This document shows, one piece after another, positions 1 through 11,500 of a stretch of 45,722 nt of DNA. The first letter of the stretch is position 1; every line of letters begins with the position of its first letter. Below the pieces are notes generated by a model. The model made no database searches. It saw only the letters and a program-made list of their open reading frames with translations, and was not told the DNA's origin. The stretch lies in the NCBI RefSeq assembly GCF_000003605.2, contig NW_003114460.1:431512-477233 (forward strand), read 5' to 3'. The stretch is from Saccoglossus kowalevskii (Eukaryota > Hemichordata > Enteropneusta > Harrimaniidae). A program made the position numbers and the translations under genes.

Positions 1-324
1 ACAGCGGAGCTATCTCAGCCGATAGGCTGCTTGTTTTTATATTTGTGTCAGCATTTCAAGAGAAAAATAATAAAGTGCACTTTGATTATTAAGCTTGAGG
101 TGCACAGTATTGAAGTACAAGAAATCGAAAGAATGTTTTTGTATCAGATTTGCATAGGCTTTACTGTGATTTACTGTGATTCAGTTTAAGGACCTCACTA
201 TGTGACCAGTCACAGTTTGGTATATAAATCTTTCCAAATGTTATGGCAGGGTAGAGTGAAATTTTGATGCAATCTTAATTTTCATCAAAGTACTCAAAGA
301 ATATCCATTTATCTTTGACCATAG
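1..324 (+). other. Intron of the spectrin-family gene, entering from outside the window
   Basis: AT-rich sequence ending in the acceptor at 323-324, just before the K/E-rich exon. No coding sequence, repeat or other signal is seen. A 10-bp direct repeat (tttactgtga, about 161-180) is the only local structure. Confidence 0.6.
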
Positions 325-3300
325 CTGGAGGGTGAATTTGAAAAACAAAAAGAGAGTGAGCAGAAACGAAAACAAGAGGAAAAGGAGCGGAAAGAGCAAG
401 ACCGGTTGCAGCTTATTAGAAAGAGAGAACAAGAAAGGATCCTTGAAGAAAGGCGAAAGGAACAAGAGAGGAAGATGATGATGGAAGAGGAAGCCAAAAG
501 AAAGAGGGAAGCTGAACAGAAAAAGATTGCGGCAAAGATCGAGGAGGAAAGGTTAAAGAAGGAACAGGAGATGAAAGAAAGAGAACATAGACAAGTTGAG
601 ATGGAGAGGAAAATAGAAGAGGAGCAGGTAGGGATAGATATTCTATTTCAAAAATGCAAAAAACATAGAATCTAAAGTCTAATTCATTACTCAAAAGACT
701 AATTATAAATACCCCTCTTCTTTACCCCTCATGGAGGAAAATATTACTATTTCAGAATTGTTACAAGCAGTTTGAAAAGCACTTTTTAAAAAACTAACAA
801 CAAAGGCATGTGCATTGTGTTTTACTGCTTGACTGTATTTTAAATAATGGTTTCAATTTAGTTTTTGCCTGGCTTTTCAAACATAGATGCACATTTTCTT
901 GTTTCATATTTCAAACTGCTTTTCAAAACTGAAGGGTTTTAACCGGTTTTCAATTTTACATAAATGACATACAGTCTAGTCATGTACTTGTGAATGGCAA
1001 TGCCATATCTACTGTAGCCGATGCCTGCAGTTCAAACCGCATGATATGACATAACACACACACATGTACACTCCACTTAACAGCTCAGTTAAATTTTAAG
1101 TTATTAAAGTAATTATATGCTTGTGTTTGTAGATTAGTTATAGGCAATAACCATACAGTAGTTTTAAGCAAATCCCTACTTAAAATAACATAATTAATTG
1201 TTAGATCCCGGCTTGTATTGCTTTTTGCTTAGTGATATCAGACATGTAGTCACATATTTAGAAACACATCTCATCATTTCCATCCATTATCATCATCAAC
1301 TTGCTCTCTACGTAACTCATATCATTGTGTTGTTTTTTTCTTGCATCTTCTCATTCCAACAATTCCTGCATGCAATCTTTTAACGTTGGTGTGACCCACC
1401 CACAAATATAAAAAAAAAGTACAAAATTGCTTACTCCATTCTCTTCTTTCTGCTCATTCTCCTTTCTGTGTTTCTGCATATGTCGGCATGTCTCTCAACA
1501 GAAGAAACTGAAACGGCATGAGGTAAAAACTCATAAAAAAGAAGACAACACCAGGACCCGTAGCATCAGCAGCAGTAGTAGTAGTAGTAATGTTACTGTT
1601 GCTGGCCGCGGTAGTGGTGGTGGTGGTGTTAGCGTTGGTGGTAGTGGTGGAGGTAGCAAAAAAGCTCTCAAGCCACAAAAATACAAGCTGGTGAGTTGGT
1701 TGACAAGTGGTAGGAAAAAAAAAACAAATAGCTGCAAGTATTGTATAAATAACCTTTCTCATTCACTCTTTTCATCCTTATAAAAAGCGGCTTCAAATAT
1801 CGCAGTAGTTAAAATTTCATAAGCTGGCTAGTCATGCTGAAGACTACAGGCGAGCACTGTTAGTAACTGTAGTCATTACACCTACGAGCCAGACACCAGA
1901 TACCAACATATATACATAATAATTCAATTTTATTCCTCGTGTTTATAGCAATGTATAGTTCCAATGTACAGTTTCATTTGCTTCCATATGGAATGAATGT
2001 TCATTGCGTATGCTGGGTATAGGAGCCCAGAGTTTGCCCATTCTTGTTTGTGTTATAGCAATTATGTGCTGACAGAGTTTAAATAAACTAGTAAGTATCT
2101 TTCTGATTTGTTTGTCTTGCTGAGTGTGGCTAATCTTTCAACTTATACCACCTTATTAATGTTTCTTTGTAGTCTGGCACTCCACCCGTGGAGAGAGAAG
2201 GTGTTATTGACCGAAAACAAGATCTGGCTGCTAATGGAAAGCGGGTGGGTGACTTTTTTCTCATCTGTTAATATCTATTGTAGTGAGGTGATAAAAAAGA
2301 TGCAAGTTTTGTTGCATTGCACAGTTGGATTGTAGATCTGAAATCGCTTTTCCAACCTGCATACTCCCTCCTCCCATCAGTCATACATCCCAGTAGAAAA
2401 TAAATTTCAACAAATATATATATTAGTATTACACTTAATCCACTGTGTCTTTGAATGATTATTTCCATGTAAAAAGAATTCATTACAGAACGTTATTTTG
2501 AAGCATGTTTATACAAAAATTGATGTTAATTTAAATGTTGTGGCACCATGTTATCATTGATTATATCCATGGATTTAGCACACAAAATATGATTCTTGGT
2601 AAACAGGTATCAAGAACGATTTTTTGTGTGCAAAGATTTCAGAACTTCTAGGTGTTATATTGTGACAAAAGCTAGGATTTCAAAATCCCCCACCTGTGGC
2701 ATCTGTCTAAGATCCATTGCAACCAGAAAGCTGTAGAGTGCACAACTATGTGTGCTTCATGTATAATTACATGTTTCCTGGATTAACACCCAAAATAGAA
2801 TTGAAACTGTGATGTGTGGCAAGAATCCAGGTTGTTCAGACAAGGAAATTTCCTAATTGCTGAGTGGCAGTCTTCACGTTATGAATGACAACACCCTAGT
2901 TTTCTAAAAAAAAGTAAAAGTTTAAATTAGATTTTAAATAACATACATGTATACTTTGTTTTTACAGTCAACACATCGGTCCTGGAAAACATTCTATACT
3001 ATATTGTGTGGTCAGTTGTTGTGCTTCTTCAAAGATAAAAAGGAATTCTCCATGGTATGTACACTTTGGATATTCAGTATTCTAGAGAAAACTTGTGAAC
3101 CGATGTTGTGATCAAACTAAATAATCTGGTATTGTTTCTTTCAGAGTAATTCTGCATCCCCGCCAATAAACTTGTACCAATGTACATGTTCACCTGCTAC
3201 AGATTATACCAAGAGAAAACATGTATTCAGGGTTCGGTGAGTAACCATGGTAACAGTATTGATGGTGTCAAAATGAGTGTAACTGATAATGTACTGGTAT

Positions 3301-6155
3301 AACTATAATAGTGATATAGTGGATGTGTAACTATGGTGATATAGTGGATGTGTAACTATGGTGATATTGTTTTACTTTTTCTCACCCTTGTTAAGATGTT
3401 GAATTTTCATTTCAAATTATGGATGATCACTGACATGATACAAAGATAATTTGAAATTTCTTGTACTGTCATTGATGGAAAGTATATAACAATGTTAATT
3501 GTTGTTTGGAATAAATTAAAAAAAATATAAATTGTATCTGGAAAAATGTTTTGATTTTATGGTGTGACTTTTTCTGCAAGAGTTGAGTTTGTAAAGGATC
3601 TTGATAAATTATGTGTAACATTTCATCAACAGCCATTTTGCTGTTTTTCTTTAAATTCATGTATGGTAATTTATGTTATGTTATGTTATGTTATGTTATG
3701 TTATGTGAAAATTCTTTCCAATGACAGACTTGCTGATGCATCTGAATATCTGTTCACCTGTAAATCAACAGAAGACATGAATGACTGGATCAGTAAAATT
3801 AATTTCCACGCCAGTAAGTAGTTGTGTGAATTCACCAACAAACAGAAATTTACATTTTGTTTGTGTATTTTTGGTATATTGTGAGTTTGTGATCTAGTAG
3901 TTTCATATTGTGCATTTTTTATGATTATTTTATTTATCTTATTATTATTGATATTTTGTGGTCTTTTGTTGTGATATTGTGTATTTTTTGTTGTATTTAT
4001 GATTTTTTACTTTTTCTTTTGTTATTATTGATACTTTAGCCCTACCACCAGCACATCAGTTACTGGAATATGATTCGGCACATGGGAGTGGTGCTTCATC
4101 GGGCAAAAGCACCCCAATATCCTCAAAGCCAGCATCCCGTTCAAATTCCATGTCTTCTTCCCATTCCTCATTACCGTCACCAAGATCTGACTTTGTAGAA
4201 CCCTCTAAACCGATTGCTGTCCCTGTTAGGAAAGGTTCGACGGAAAAACCAAAACTTGCACCCAAACCCACCATGTTCATACCCAACAGACAGAATGGTA
4301 ATTTAGACATTTCGTCATCACCACCAATTCTTCCCGAGGACTTACCTCCAGCATTACCTGTAACACCACCACCACCAACAGAATCAGGCTTTCCCATGGA
4401 TATACCTCCACCATTGCCGTCAAATAGCATAGGCGTTGATGTTGATATTAATCTAAGTCACCAGCCAGCAAACAGTAATCTTAAATACCAACCGCCAGAA
4501 ACTGAGAACTACCAACATAACACCCACAGAACTGGATCAGCTAGTTCCGCTGGTTCTGGAAAATTCCAGTACAGCCCTGTTAGCGGGCACAGCAAGGACG
4601 ACAGGTCTAATACCTCTGAACTGAGCAGTGGTTCACATGATAACGTTTCATTGACTGGTTCTGAACACAGTGATAGTAGTGATCATGGTGCAACGAAATA
4701 CGCCCAATACTATGCACACGGTGGACACCAGGTTGAGCTAGAGTACCTACATGGGGAAATAGCTACTGAAGATAGTATACCAGGTAGGTGCATGGCAGAC
4801 TACGTGGTCATAAAATTATGAATGCAATTTTATCCAAAATTAGCTTCAAGAGTTCATCATCAAGGTCTTTCATGATATTACTATCAGAACACAGTGCCGC
4901 GTTTGTTGTAAAAATTTCATGTTTCAATTCATTACTTTAAATCATTACAATATATACATTTTTGTTTTGTAAATATAATGTTATTAACCAGTGTTTGCCT
5001 TCTTGACTTTAGTGGACAGTGAGGGATATTCTTGCATTTACTGTTGTTGCCTGTACATTGACTGCATTGTTGTTTTCAATACTGGTCATTGCTATGTACC
5101 TTGGGGTTGCCTGCTGATTTGATGTTATCTGGGTAGATTCATGCCTGTCTGACACTTATAACTTTCATTTTTGGGTATTCTATTTTTTCATGCGGTGTCG
5201 ATCTCTTCTTCTTCTTTTTTTATTTCATGTTGACTTGTACGCAGAGGAACCAGATAGTGACCCCCCTCCCCTTCCTTCAGATGCCCCTCCTCCTGTCCCA
5301 ACTGACCAGCCCAATGCAGACTTTTTATTCGAGAATGGACAATCCACTCAGGTATTTTGACCATCCAATAACCCATAGTCCCTCAACTTTTTGGGGGCCT
5401 TACAACTAACAAAATAACCCATCTGAGTTTAGTTAAATTTTATCATTAATGCATTTTGTTCTAACACTCTCATCTAAACTAACTAGCGGTGGTGGTGGTT
5501 ACTAAAGTAAAAGGTACTGGTGGTGGTGATCTTGTATGTTATATCAATAAAAATAGATTATTATAATAGTAATACTAACCACTGTCTCTCTCTAGATGTT
5601 TTTATTTATATTCACTGTCTTTATATTCACTGTCAATGTTATCATCATTTCTGTCATATTTTCATTGTACATTTTCTTGTATTTTGCACTCTTTATTATT
5701 CTTAGATATTGTCTGCTGACTTCTTTCCACAGCTTCCTGGGTTTGAGACCAATACCAATGGTGTTAGTGTCACTGCCCTGCCTCCTCCTACAACTGTAGA
5801 ATCTTATAGGCCGTCGCAACCTATCGCTGTACCACCGCAGCTGACAACGAACATAACACCACCACAGCCCCATCGACAAGCACCCACAATGATACCACCA
5901 CAGCCTCAGCACCATGCACCTTCACTTAATCAACCCCCTGTGGAGGTACAGTCACACAAACATGACAAGAGGAGAGAACGATCTGGCTCACTGACCAAAG
6001 CTGAACCAATTCCACAAAAGGACGTGAAAGTTAAGATATCAAAGTCGGCCACTTTACCGGTACAAAGCAGCAAACCAGATGAGAAAGATTCCAAAGAGAA
6101 GAAACACAAGAAGAAAAAGGGAGTTTTCGCATCAGTGTTCCACAAGAAGAAATGA
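325..6155 (+). CDS. Beta-spectrin-family protein, C-terminal 700 residues (PH domain and tail); 5' part outside window
   Basis: Beta-spectrins pair with alpha-spectrin to build the membrane skeleton, and their C-terminal PH domain binds phosphoinositides. Coding exons that join in phase: 325-627, 1502-1690, 2173-2244, 2968-3054, 3145-3236, 3728-3813, 4040-4783, 5245-5351, 5733-6155 (stop 6153-6155). All introns are GT-AG. Visible residues 1-101 are a K/E/R-rich charged helix and 102-164 a basic then Ser/Gly-rich linker. Residues about 168-276 are the PH domain: EREGVIDRKQDLAANGKR, then RSWKTFYTILCGQLLCFFKD, YTKRKHVFRVR, EYLFTCKSTEDMNDW. These match the spectrin-type PH (PH_9) pattern, including the conserved tryptophan of the last helix. 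The rest is a Pro/Ser-rich tail ending KKKKGVFASVFHKKK, which resembles the Lys/Phe-rich end of vertebrate beta-spectrins. No spectrin repeats or actin-binding domain are visible because they would lie upstream. The PH loop and tail suggest a beta-heavy/beta-V type, which is inference. EFA6 or ARHGAP21-like proteins share PH_9 but lack this end. Confidence 0.75.
1581..1659 (+). repeat. Coding trinucleotide tracts (AGT)n and (GGT)n in the spectrin-gene linker exon
   Basis: Inside exon 1502-1690, runs of AGC/AGT codons encode seven serines. Further on, GGT-rich codons encode GGGG and GGSGGGS. The tracts keep the frame and give a flexible linker between the charged helix and the PH domain. Such codon runs are often length-polymorphic. 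Confidence 0.8.
3311..3367. repeat. 25-bp tandem duplication in a spectrin-gene intron
   Basis: A 25-bp unit beginning gtgatatagtggatg occurs exactly at 3311-3335 and 3336-3360, followed by a 7-base partial third copy. It lies in the intron between the two central PH exons. Confidence 0.9.
3671..3705. repeat. (TTATG)7 microsatellite next to a splice acceptor
   Basis: Seven perfect ttatg units end 22 bases before the exon that starts at 3728, so the tract sits in the branch-point/polypyrimidine zone of that acceptor. Confidence 0.9.
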
Positions 6156-6950
6156 ACAAGATAATATAGCATTATGGACTTTTTCATCAAAATTTTTTGT
6201 TTATTATGCATTTATATGCATTTCATAATTAGATTACTAATAATAAACACGATTACCGATTTATTTTATGAGTCTTTACAGTTCATATACTGCTTTAAAG
6301 TTTTACATTATAAAACACCACAGTTGTCACACCGGTCTATATTTAATGTGGGTCCCATGATATATATACATCACATGTTAAAACCATTGTTTATTCAAAT
6401 TTTTAACGTGCACAGCAAGACCACTGTGTCACTTTAACTATTTGATATTAACATAGTTCATTTGGGGCATATCTAAGTTTAGTTATTATTTTTTCAAATT
6501 TCTTTTTATTACATGAAAGTTTTGGTCTTGGCCAGTGCTTCCAACCATATGGTAAGAATGCTTATTTTGAAGCATAGTCGAATTATGTTTTATATGTTGT
6601 GATATGATTTGCATGCATAAATTGCACGTAAACGTCAGGATGAAACCCTGAATGGAAATCATGTTTAATGTAACTTTGGTTCATCAAGTTATTTATATTG
6701 GTGCATGTGTTCGGTTGTTAGTTATTTACTCACCTTTTCACTGCGTAACACTTACTTCACGTTATCATTGTCTTCCCCAAATATTTTTGTTTTCTATTTT
6801 AAAATACTTGTATAGTTTTTATAATCAAACATGTTGATTTTTCAGGCCTAGTCAATGAAGAGTAATAAATTATAATTTAGAGGAAAATATTTGGAGTTAT
6901 CTAAATCTTTTTGTGCAAATTAGTTGATGCAAAAAGTGAATGAATCAATC

Positions 6951-7064
6951 ATGGCTGACATGATGTCAAAGGTTAACTCAAAATTCAAAATGGCTGACAG
7001 GTCAGGGGTCAGATTTTCTAAATTCAACATGGCCGACATGGCATTGAATTCAATATGGCTGACA
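6951..7064 (+). repeat. Four spaced ATGGCYGACA motifs (degenerate 39-bp repeat)
   Basis: The 10-mer ATGGCTGACA occurs at 6951, 6990 and 7055, and ATGGCCGACA at 7029. The spacings are 39, 39 and 26 bases. The last three copies are preceded by AATTCAA-like sequence. The motif resembles the core of YY1 sites (ATGGC), but a decayed tandem repeat is equally possible. Confidence 0.6.
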
Positions 7065-8021
7065 ATTGTTTAATTAGGAATAGCAGTGAATAACTGAAAT
7101 CAAGATATCCAACAAACTTTCCTACGTCAGAAAAGTTTGTGGTCTAAATTTATTAGATCACTGTCGACAAATTGTGATATGGAGCTTTTTTTTTTTTTTT
7201 AACTCAAATCCATATCTGGTGCTTATGTGCTTTTATCAAACCATAGAAAATGGTGTATGATTAAATAAACTAGACGTGGGGCTGACGAATTTGTAAATGT
7301 GAAAACTAGACAGTATTTTTTTTCAATTTACACATTGCAGGTTACGTTCTTTAGTATTTTGCTGACTAATGTAAATGTTCTACGATAGAGTTCCCATAGT
7401 TAACAATGCAACTTACACAAATTGGGTTTAGTAATTAAAACTACAATCATTATGCAGTGAACATGTTAGTTAAAATTATTCTGGGATGTAAATTCTTCAA
7501 AGGTGATTATTTAGTGAGAAAGAGAACAAAAAAAACAAACATTTTTCTACCCTTATTATATGTATATTTTGGGTAATATATTGTAATAACCATTCTCTAT
7601 TTAGTTACTCTAGAAATGTTAACTATGCGTTTTGTTGTGATTTATTTCTGCCCCTCGATAACCCCTGTGTTTGAAAATGGTATGTACTATTATGGGGTAC
7701 TTATATATGCAAGTGGGTTGTTCCATTCTTTATAGTACAGGGATGAACATTTTTGGTTATTTTCAGGGATTTATAACTTGTTTCATAAGTGTTGACAATA
7801 TTATTTTATGAAACTATTGTCTTTAACATTCTTATTATAACATTTATATGCAATACTCTTGATGATGGAATATATTAATATGTGAATAAATGTCTATACA
7901 AAACAGTTACAATGTTGATTCTCTTTATGAAATAGATACAATGTTCAGTCTAATATTTACAGAAAATGTATCTTGCTAGTTGATAACAAAAATTGCACAA
8001 CAATATTCATAAATATTTACA

Positions 8022-8027
8022 AATAAA
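8022..8027 (+). terminator. Candidate distal polyadenylation signal of the spectrin-family gene
   Basis: AATAAA followed by an A run, then a GT-rich element about 25 bases on. It is the last good signal on the plus strand before the opposing gene begins at 8.5 kb. Confidence 0.45.
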
Positions 8028-8040
8028 AAAAAAAAACTCC

Positions 8041-8515
8041 TTTCCACAAATGTTGTGTTGATATTCAAGGTATCTGTTTTTGTCAAAATCAAACAAGTTC
8101 ATATAATTTATTATATAATCTGCAATGACCTTGTTTGTGAGTTTGGAATAGATCTATCAGTCTGTGAGATGCAAGATGTTACATTACAATAGTAACAAGA
8201 CACAAGTTGAGTTGAACTATCCTTTGATTACACAGTTTCGTGTCCAGTAACACAGAACATCATTCTTTGAGAATTCAAAATCAGTTGAACTTTGCGTGTG
8301 ACATTCTTGGCTTTCAAACTTTAATTTTTCACAATGACTCTTGGATAATAGTTTTCACTAGTCCTGAGTTAGTTAATTATGGTTGAAAATATTAACTCCC
8401 TGATGTACAAATGCCACCCGCCATCTGGTTGAAGCAACGTGGGTTGAAGCAGAGTTTTTCACACTGTTACAACTTGTATACTGCCCTCAGTTGAATGTTA
8501 CGGAGATGACTTTGT
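8041..8515. other. Short intergenic spacer between convergent genes
   Basis: About 0.5 kb separates the inferred 3' ends of the plus-strand spectrin-family gene and the minus-strand BRO1 gene. No ORF or repeat of note is seen. Confidence 0.5.
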
Positions 8516-8521
8516 TTTATT
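8516..8521 (-). terminator. Polyadenylation signal of the BRO1 gene
   Basis: AATAAA on the minus strand lies only three bases after the stop codon (8525-8527). Minus-strand GT-containing sequence follows (gttgtaacagtgtg). If used, the 3' UTR would be about 20-30 nt. Confidence 0.45.
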
Positions 8522-8524
8522 GTT

Positions 8525-11500
8525 TCATCGTGAACCATACTCTGGTTTATCCGCAAGGGCAATCATTCTTCTTTCCTCATCCTCTTCCTCGTCGTTTGAT
8601 TTTCCAACTACCCATTTGGCAAATCTCCATGGTAACAATGACAGCCGACTTGATGCTGCCTGTAAGCAGTTTGTGCAGGGTGCACAGCATGGAGAACATC
8701 GACCTGTAGTGTGAAAACATTCTGTTAGGCTCGATTTCGGGTGACACACTATTTACTAGTAACTTTAATCAGATTTAATTTACACAAAAAGTTACTGGGG
8801 GGGTAAATGAACCTGATTAGGAGACTGGCCAAGGGTTTGGGATTAACAGGAATTAAAAGTTTAATTACAGTAAATTTATTCAGATACGCGGCCATTTATG
8901 TTCACAAATTTGCGATTTTCCGGGCAGCCAGTGTAGCAAAGCAGGAGACTGGATGGATTTTTGTCAGCATTTCTGTTAAAAAAACAATCTTTTTCTTTGC
9001 TTTATTCTACATAATTGTGTACATGTAATTGGACAGTCTGAGTTCTGAAAATCTGTCCTGGCTTGAAGATCGGGTACATTGCATTTCAAAATGAAAGGAG
9101 CGTGAAAATGAAGCCAGGATAACTATTTTTAATGTATCATATTTTTAGCAAGAACACATTTTCATTTCAACACATTTTAAACACTATCTCCATTATCTCT
9201 TGTCTTATTTAAGGGGACATTTGGGACCATTTTAAAATAATTAAGTTTGATATTCTCTTGATAAAAAAAAATACTCTGAGTATCATTTATAGTAAAATAA
9301 TCGTTTGGCTACATACAGCAGTGTACTTTCGATTAAAATTACCTGTACATATAGGGAACCCCAGGCCGAATACTTATGTGTTTACAAGGGTTTTGTTTTA
9401 TTAAAAAAATGTACAGTATAACAATGATTTTATCAAGATGCAGCATTGAAAAAATGATTTAAATATGCTTGTTAATAACAGGTTAATAACAGGTTTACTT
9501 ACTTATATATAACAGTATCCATATGACAAACCAGGCAATGGTTAACACCAATGAAATAGGAAGGCATATAAGTAGTACAAGAAACTGTACAACATTTCGC
9601 GCACATAGATTTTTTTTCTTCGTCAGTGACTGTGCTATTTATGTCTGAACTGTCATTAACAATACCTGGAAAAACGCATAAAATGGTAAGGGTTTTTTTT
9701 CACCGAAAATATTCGTTAAAATAAACAAAGATTTCCCGCTGAAGTGAAAAAATTAACATAGGTCTACCCAAGATGCCTACATGCCATGTATCAAAGTAAT
9801 CGGGGGAAATCGAAAAATTAATAAACTTGATAAAGGTCAACCCATTGCATGTGCACTATCAATATCAGTCATGTAGACCAAATAGCGTCATAGTGGAAGT
9901 CATTTAATCATTTTTATAATTTTTGGTAGCTAATTTGCATATTTTTTAGCGGGTCGACCTCTCCTGGACACATTTCTAACTACATCCACCAAAGCAGCTA
10001 CAGAACAAAAATCAAGTCAAAAGGTTCAGAGGTTTTTAAGAAGAGGTCGCCCACATCCAGACTAGTTCATTGAGCTAGTAGCAAAGAAGTATATACACTG
10101 CCAGTCTAAGCATGGAGGTAATTCCATGGTCTAAGTAACCCTGTGACACACGTACACTATTTCCGGGTCGAGTTGAGATAATCTGTAATCTACCGGTATC
10201 TTGTAATCTATCTTGTATCTTATTCACAGAGATTTTGATATTTAAATTGTTTATTCACACGAAATAAACTAGAGGTTAGTAAAGTATACACACGTGTCAT
10301 ATTTCCACAACGCTCACCTCGTGTAGTATACAAGATAGTGTGTGTGCACGGTTACAGAGCTATCTCAAAACAGTCCTTGTTATGGTAAAATGTGTGCAAC
10401 ATTTATAAATACTCCACAATTAAAGGCGCTTGATTGCACAGACAATCTGACACAGCATGGTACGAGCGGAAACGTGTACCAAGTAATATCTCTCGCCTCG
10501 CCAGTCTAACCCTAGACATCAAATATCGTTATCTGAGGTTTACTTGTAACTAATCTTAACTAATCGGAATTCTCACCTGTTCTTTCGTTTTCAGGCGAGT
10601 TTAGCCACCTGTAGAATAAGATAAATATTTATGTAAATTTTCTATTCGAATTGCGCATTCTAGCTTAAGCTCTCGTGCTGCCGAATTCTAGGACTGGCAG
10701 ACAGTGAACTTGAAAACATCGACGCACAAAATCCCGATAATAATAATTAAATGAACATTTTTAAAAACCTTCATATTCTCTGTTATGGATATGTTATAGG
10801 TCATATATGTATAATTTATATCTAGACTTGTAGATATCGTCATCGGAGATGCAAGAGCATAAGATGACTGTCATGGGTTCGATTACTGAATCCTAGTCCA
10901 ATAAACTGATCACTGTACCCCGTCTTCAAAATGGTACACATTTTCTAAAAGAAATTAGCATGCGCCACCAACGGCCGATGTACAAGTACTTACGTGTCAA
11001 CTTGTACTGCAGGTAGTCTGAATAATCTTTTGTCCAGAGTGCCTGTGCTCGAACTCGTGTCCAAGGGAAGAAGTTGCTGCTCAACAAACAAACAGACAAT
11101 ATCGATTTAAATACAATCCAAGTTCTGAAAAAAAAAATCTGAATAAATATTTAGAAAACAATCAACTTAAACTCACCACCATTGGCGGTAACTGATCAAT
11201 GCTTTTATTGTAGTCTTTTTCACATTCGGACGCTCTCTTCTCAACTAAAAATTCAATTCTGAAATTCAAGAAAAACGTGATTTGGAAACCGAGTTAGTAA
11301 ATATGCTATATAACTAACGTATTACGGTGTATGTATATTATGGCGGTACATAAAAGTGACTCGTTTGAGGGCGCTATCCGACACTAGAGAACTTGAACAT
11401 GATAATGAACACTGTGCAAGATTTCATCGTCACTTAAGTTTTTAGTAAAAAGAAAATCAATCTGATATTTGTGGAAAATCTGATTTAACAATCCGTGACC

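Larger units (their letters stand above)
6156..8040 (+). other. Probable 3' UTR of the spectrin-family gene
   Basis: AT-rich sequence without coding potential follows the stop codon. Candidate polyadenylation signals AATAAA occur at 6242-6247 and at 8022-8027. The latter is followed by a GT-rich stretch (tgttgtgttgat, about 8050). I infer that the long form ends near 8.04 kb, but a shorter form ending near 6.26 kb is equally possible. The stretch holds four ATGGCYGACA motifs at 6951-7064 and a T run near 7187. Confidence 0.5.

Noticed and set aside
4056-4430. 124-codon minus-strand frame
   Set aside because: It is antisense to the Pro/Ser-rich exon of the spectrin-family gene. CCA/TCA-rich codons give an open Gly-rich shadow.
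325-6155. EFA6 (PSD) or ARHGAP21-type protein instead of spectrin
   Set aside because: They share the PH_9 fold, but no Sec7 or RhoGAP sequence is seen. The Lys/Phe-rich end and the position of the PH domain before a C-terminal tail fit beta-spectrin better. The alternative remains open until upstream exons are seen.
10994-11128. Upstream acceptor after a T10 tract for BRO1 exon 13, giving a hydrophobic stretch and SNFFPWTRVRAQ
   Set aside because: That frame needs two bases carried over, but the previous exon ends on a codon boundary. The alternative frame from the same acceptor meets a stop at once.
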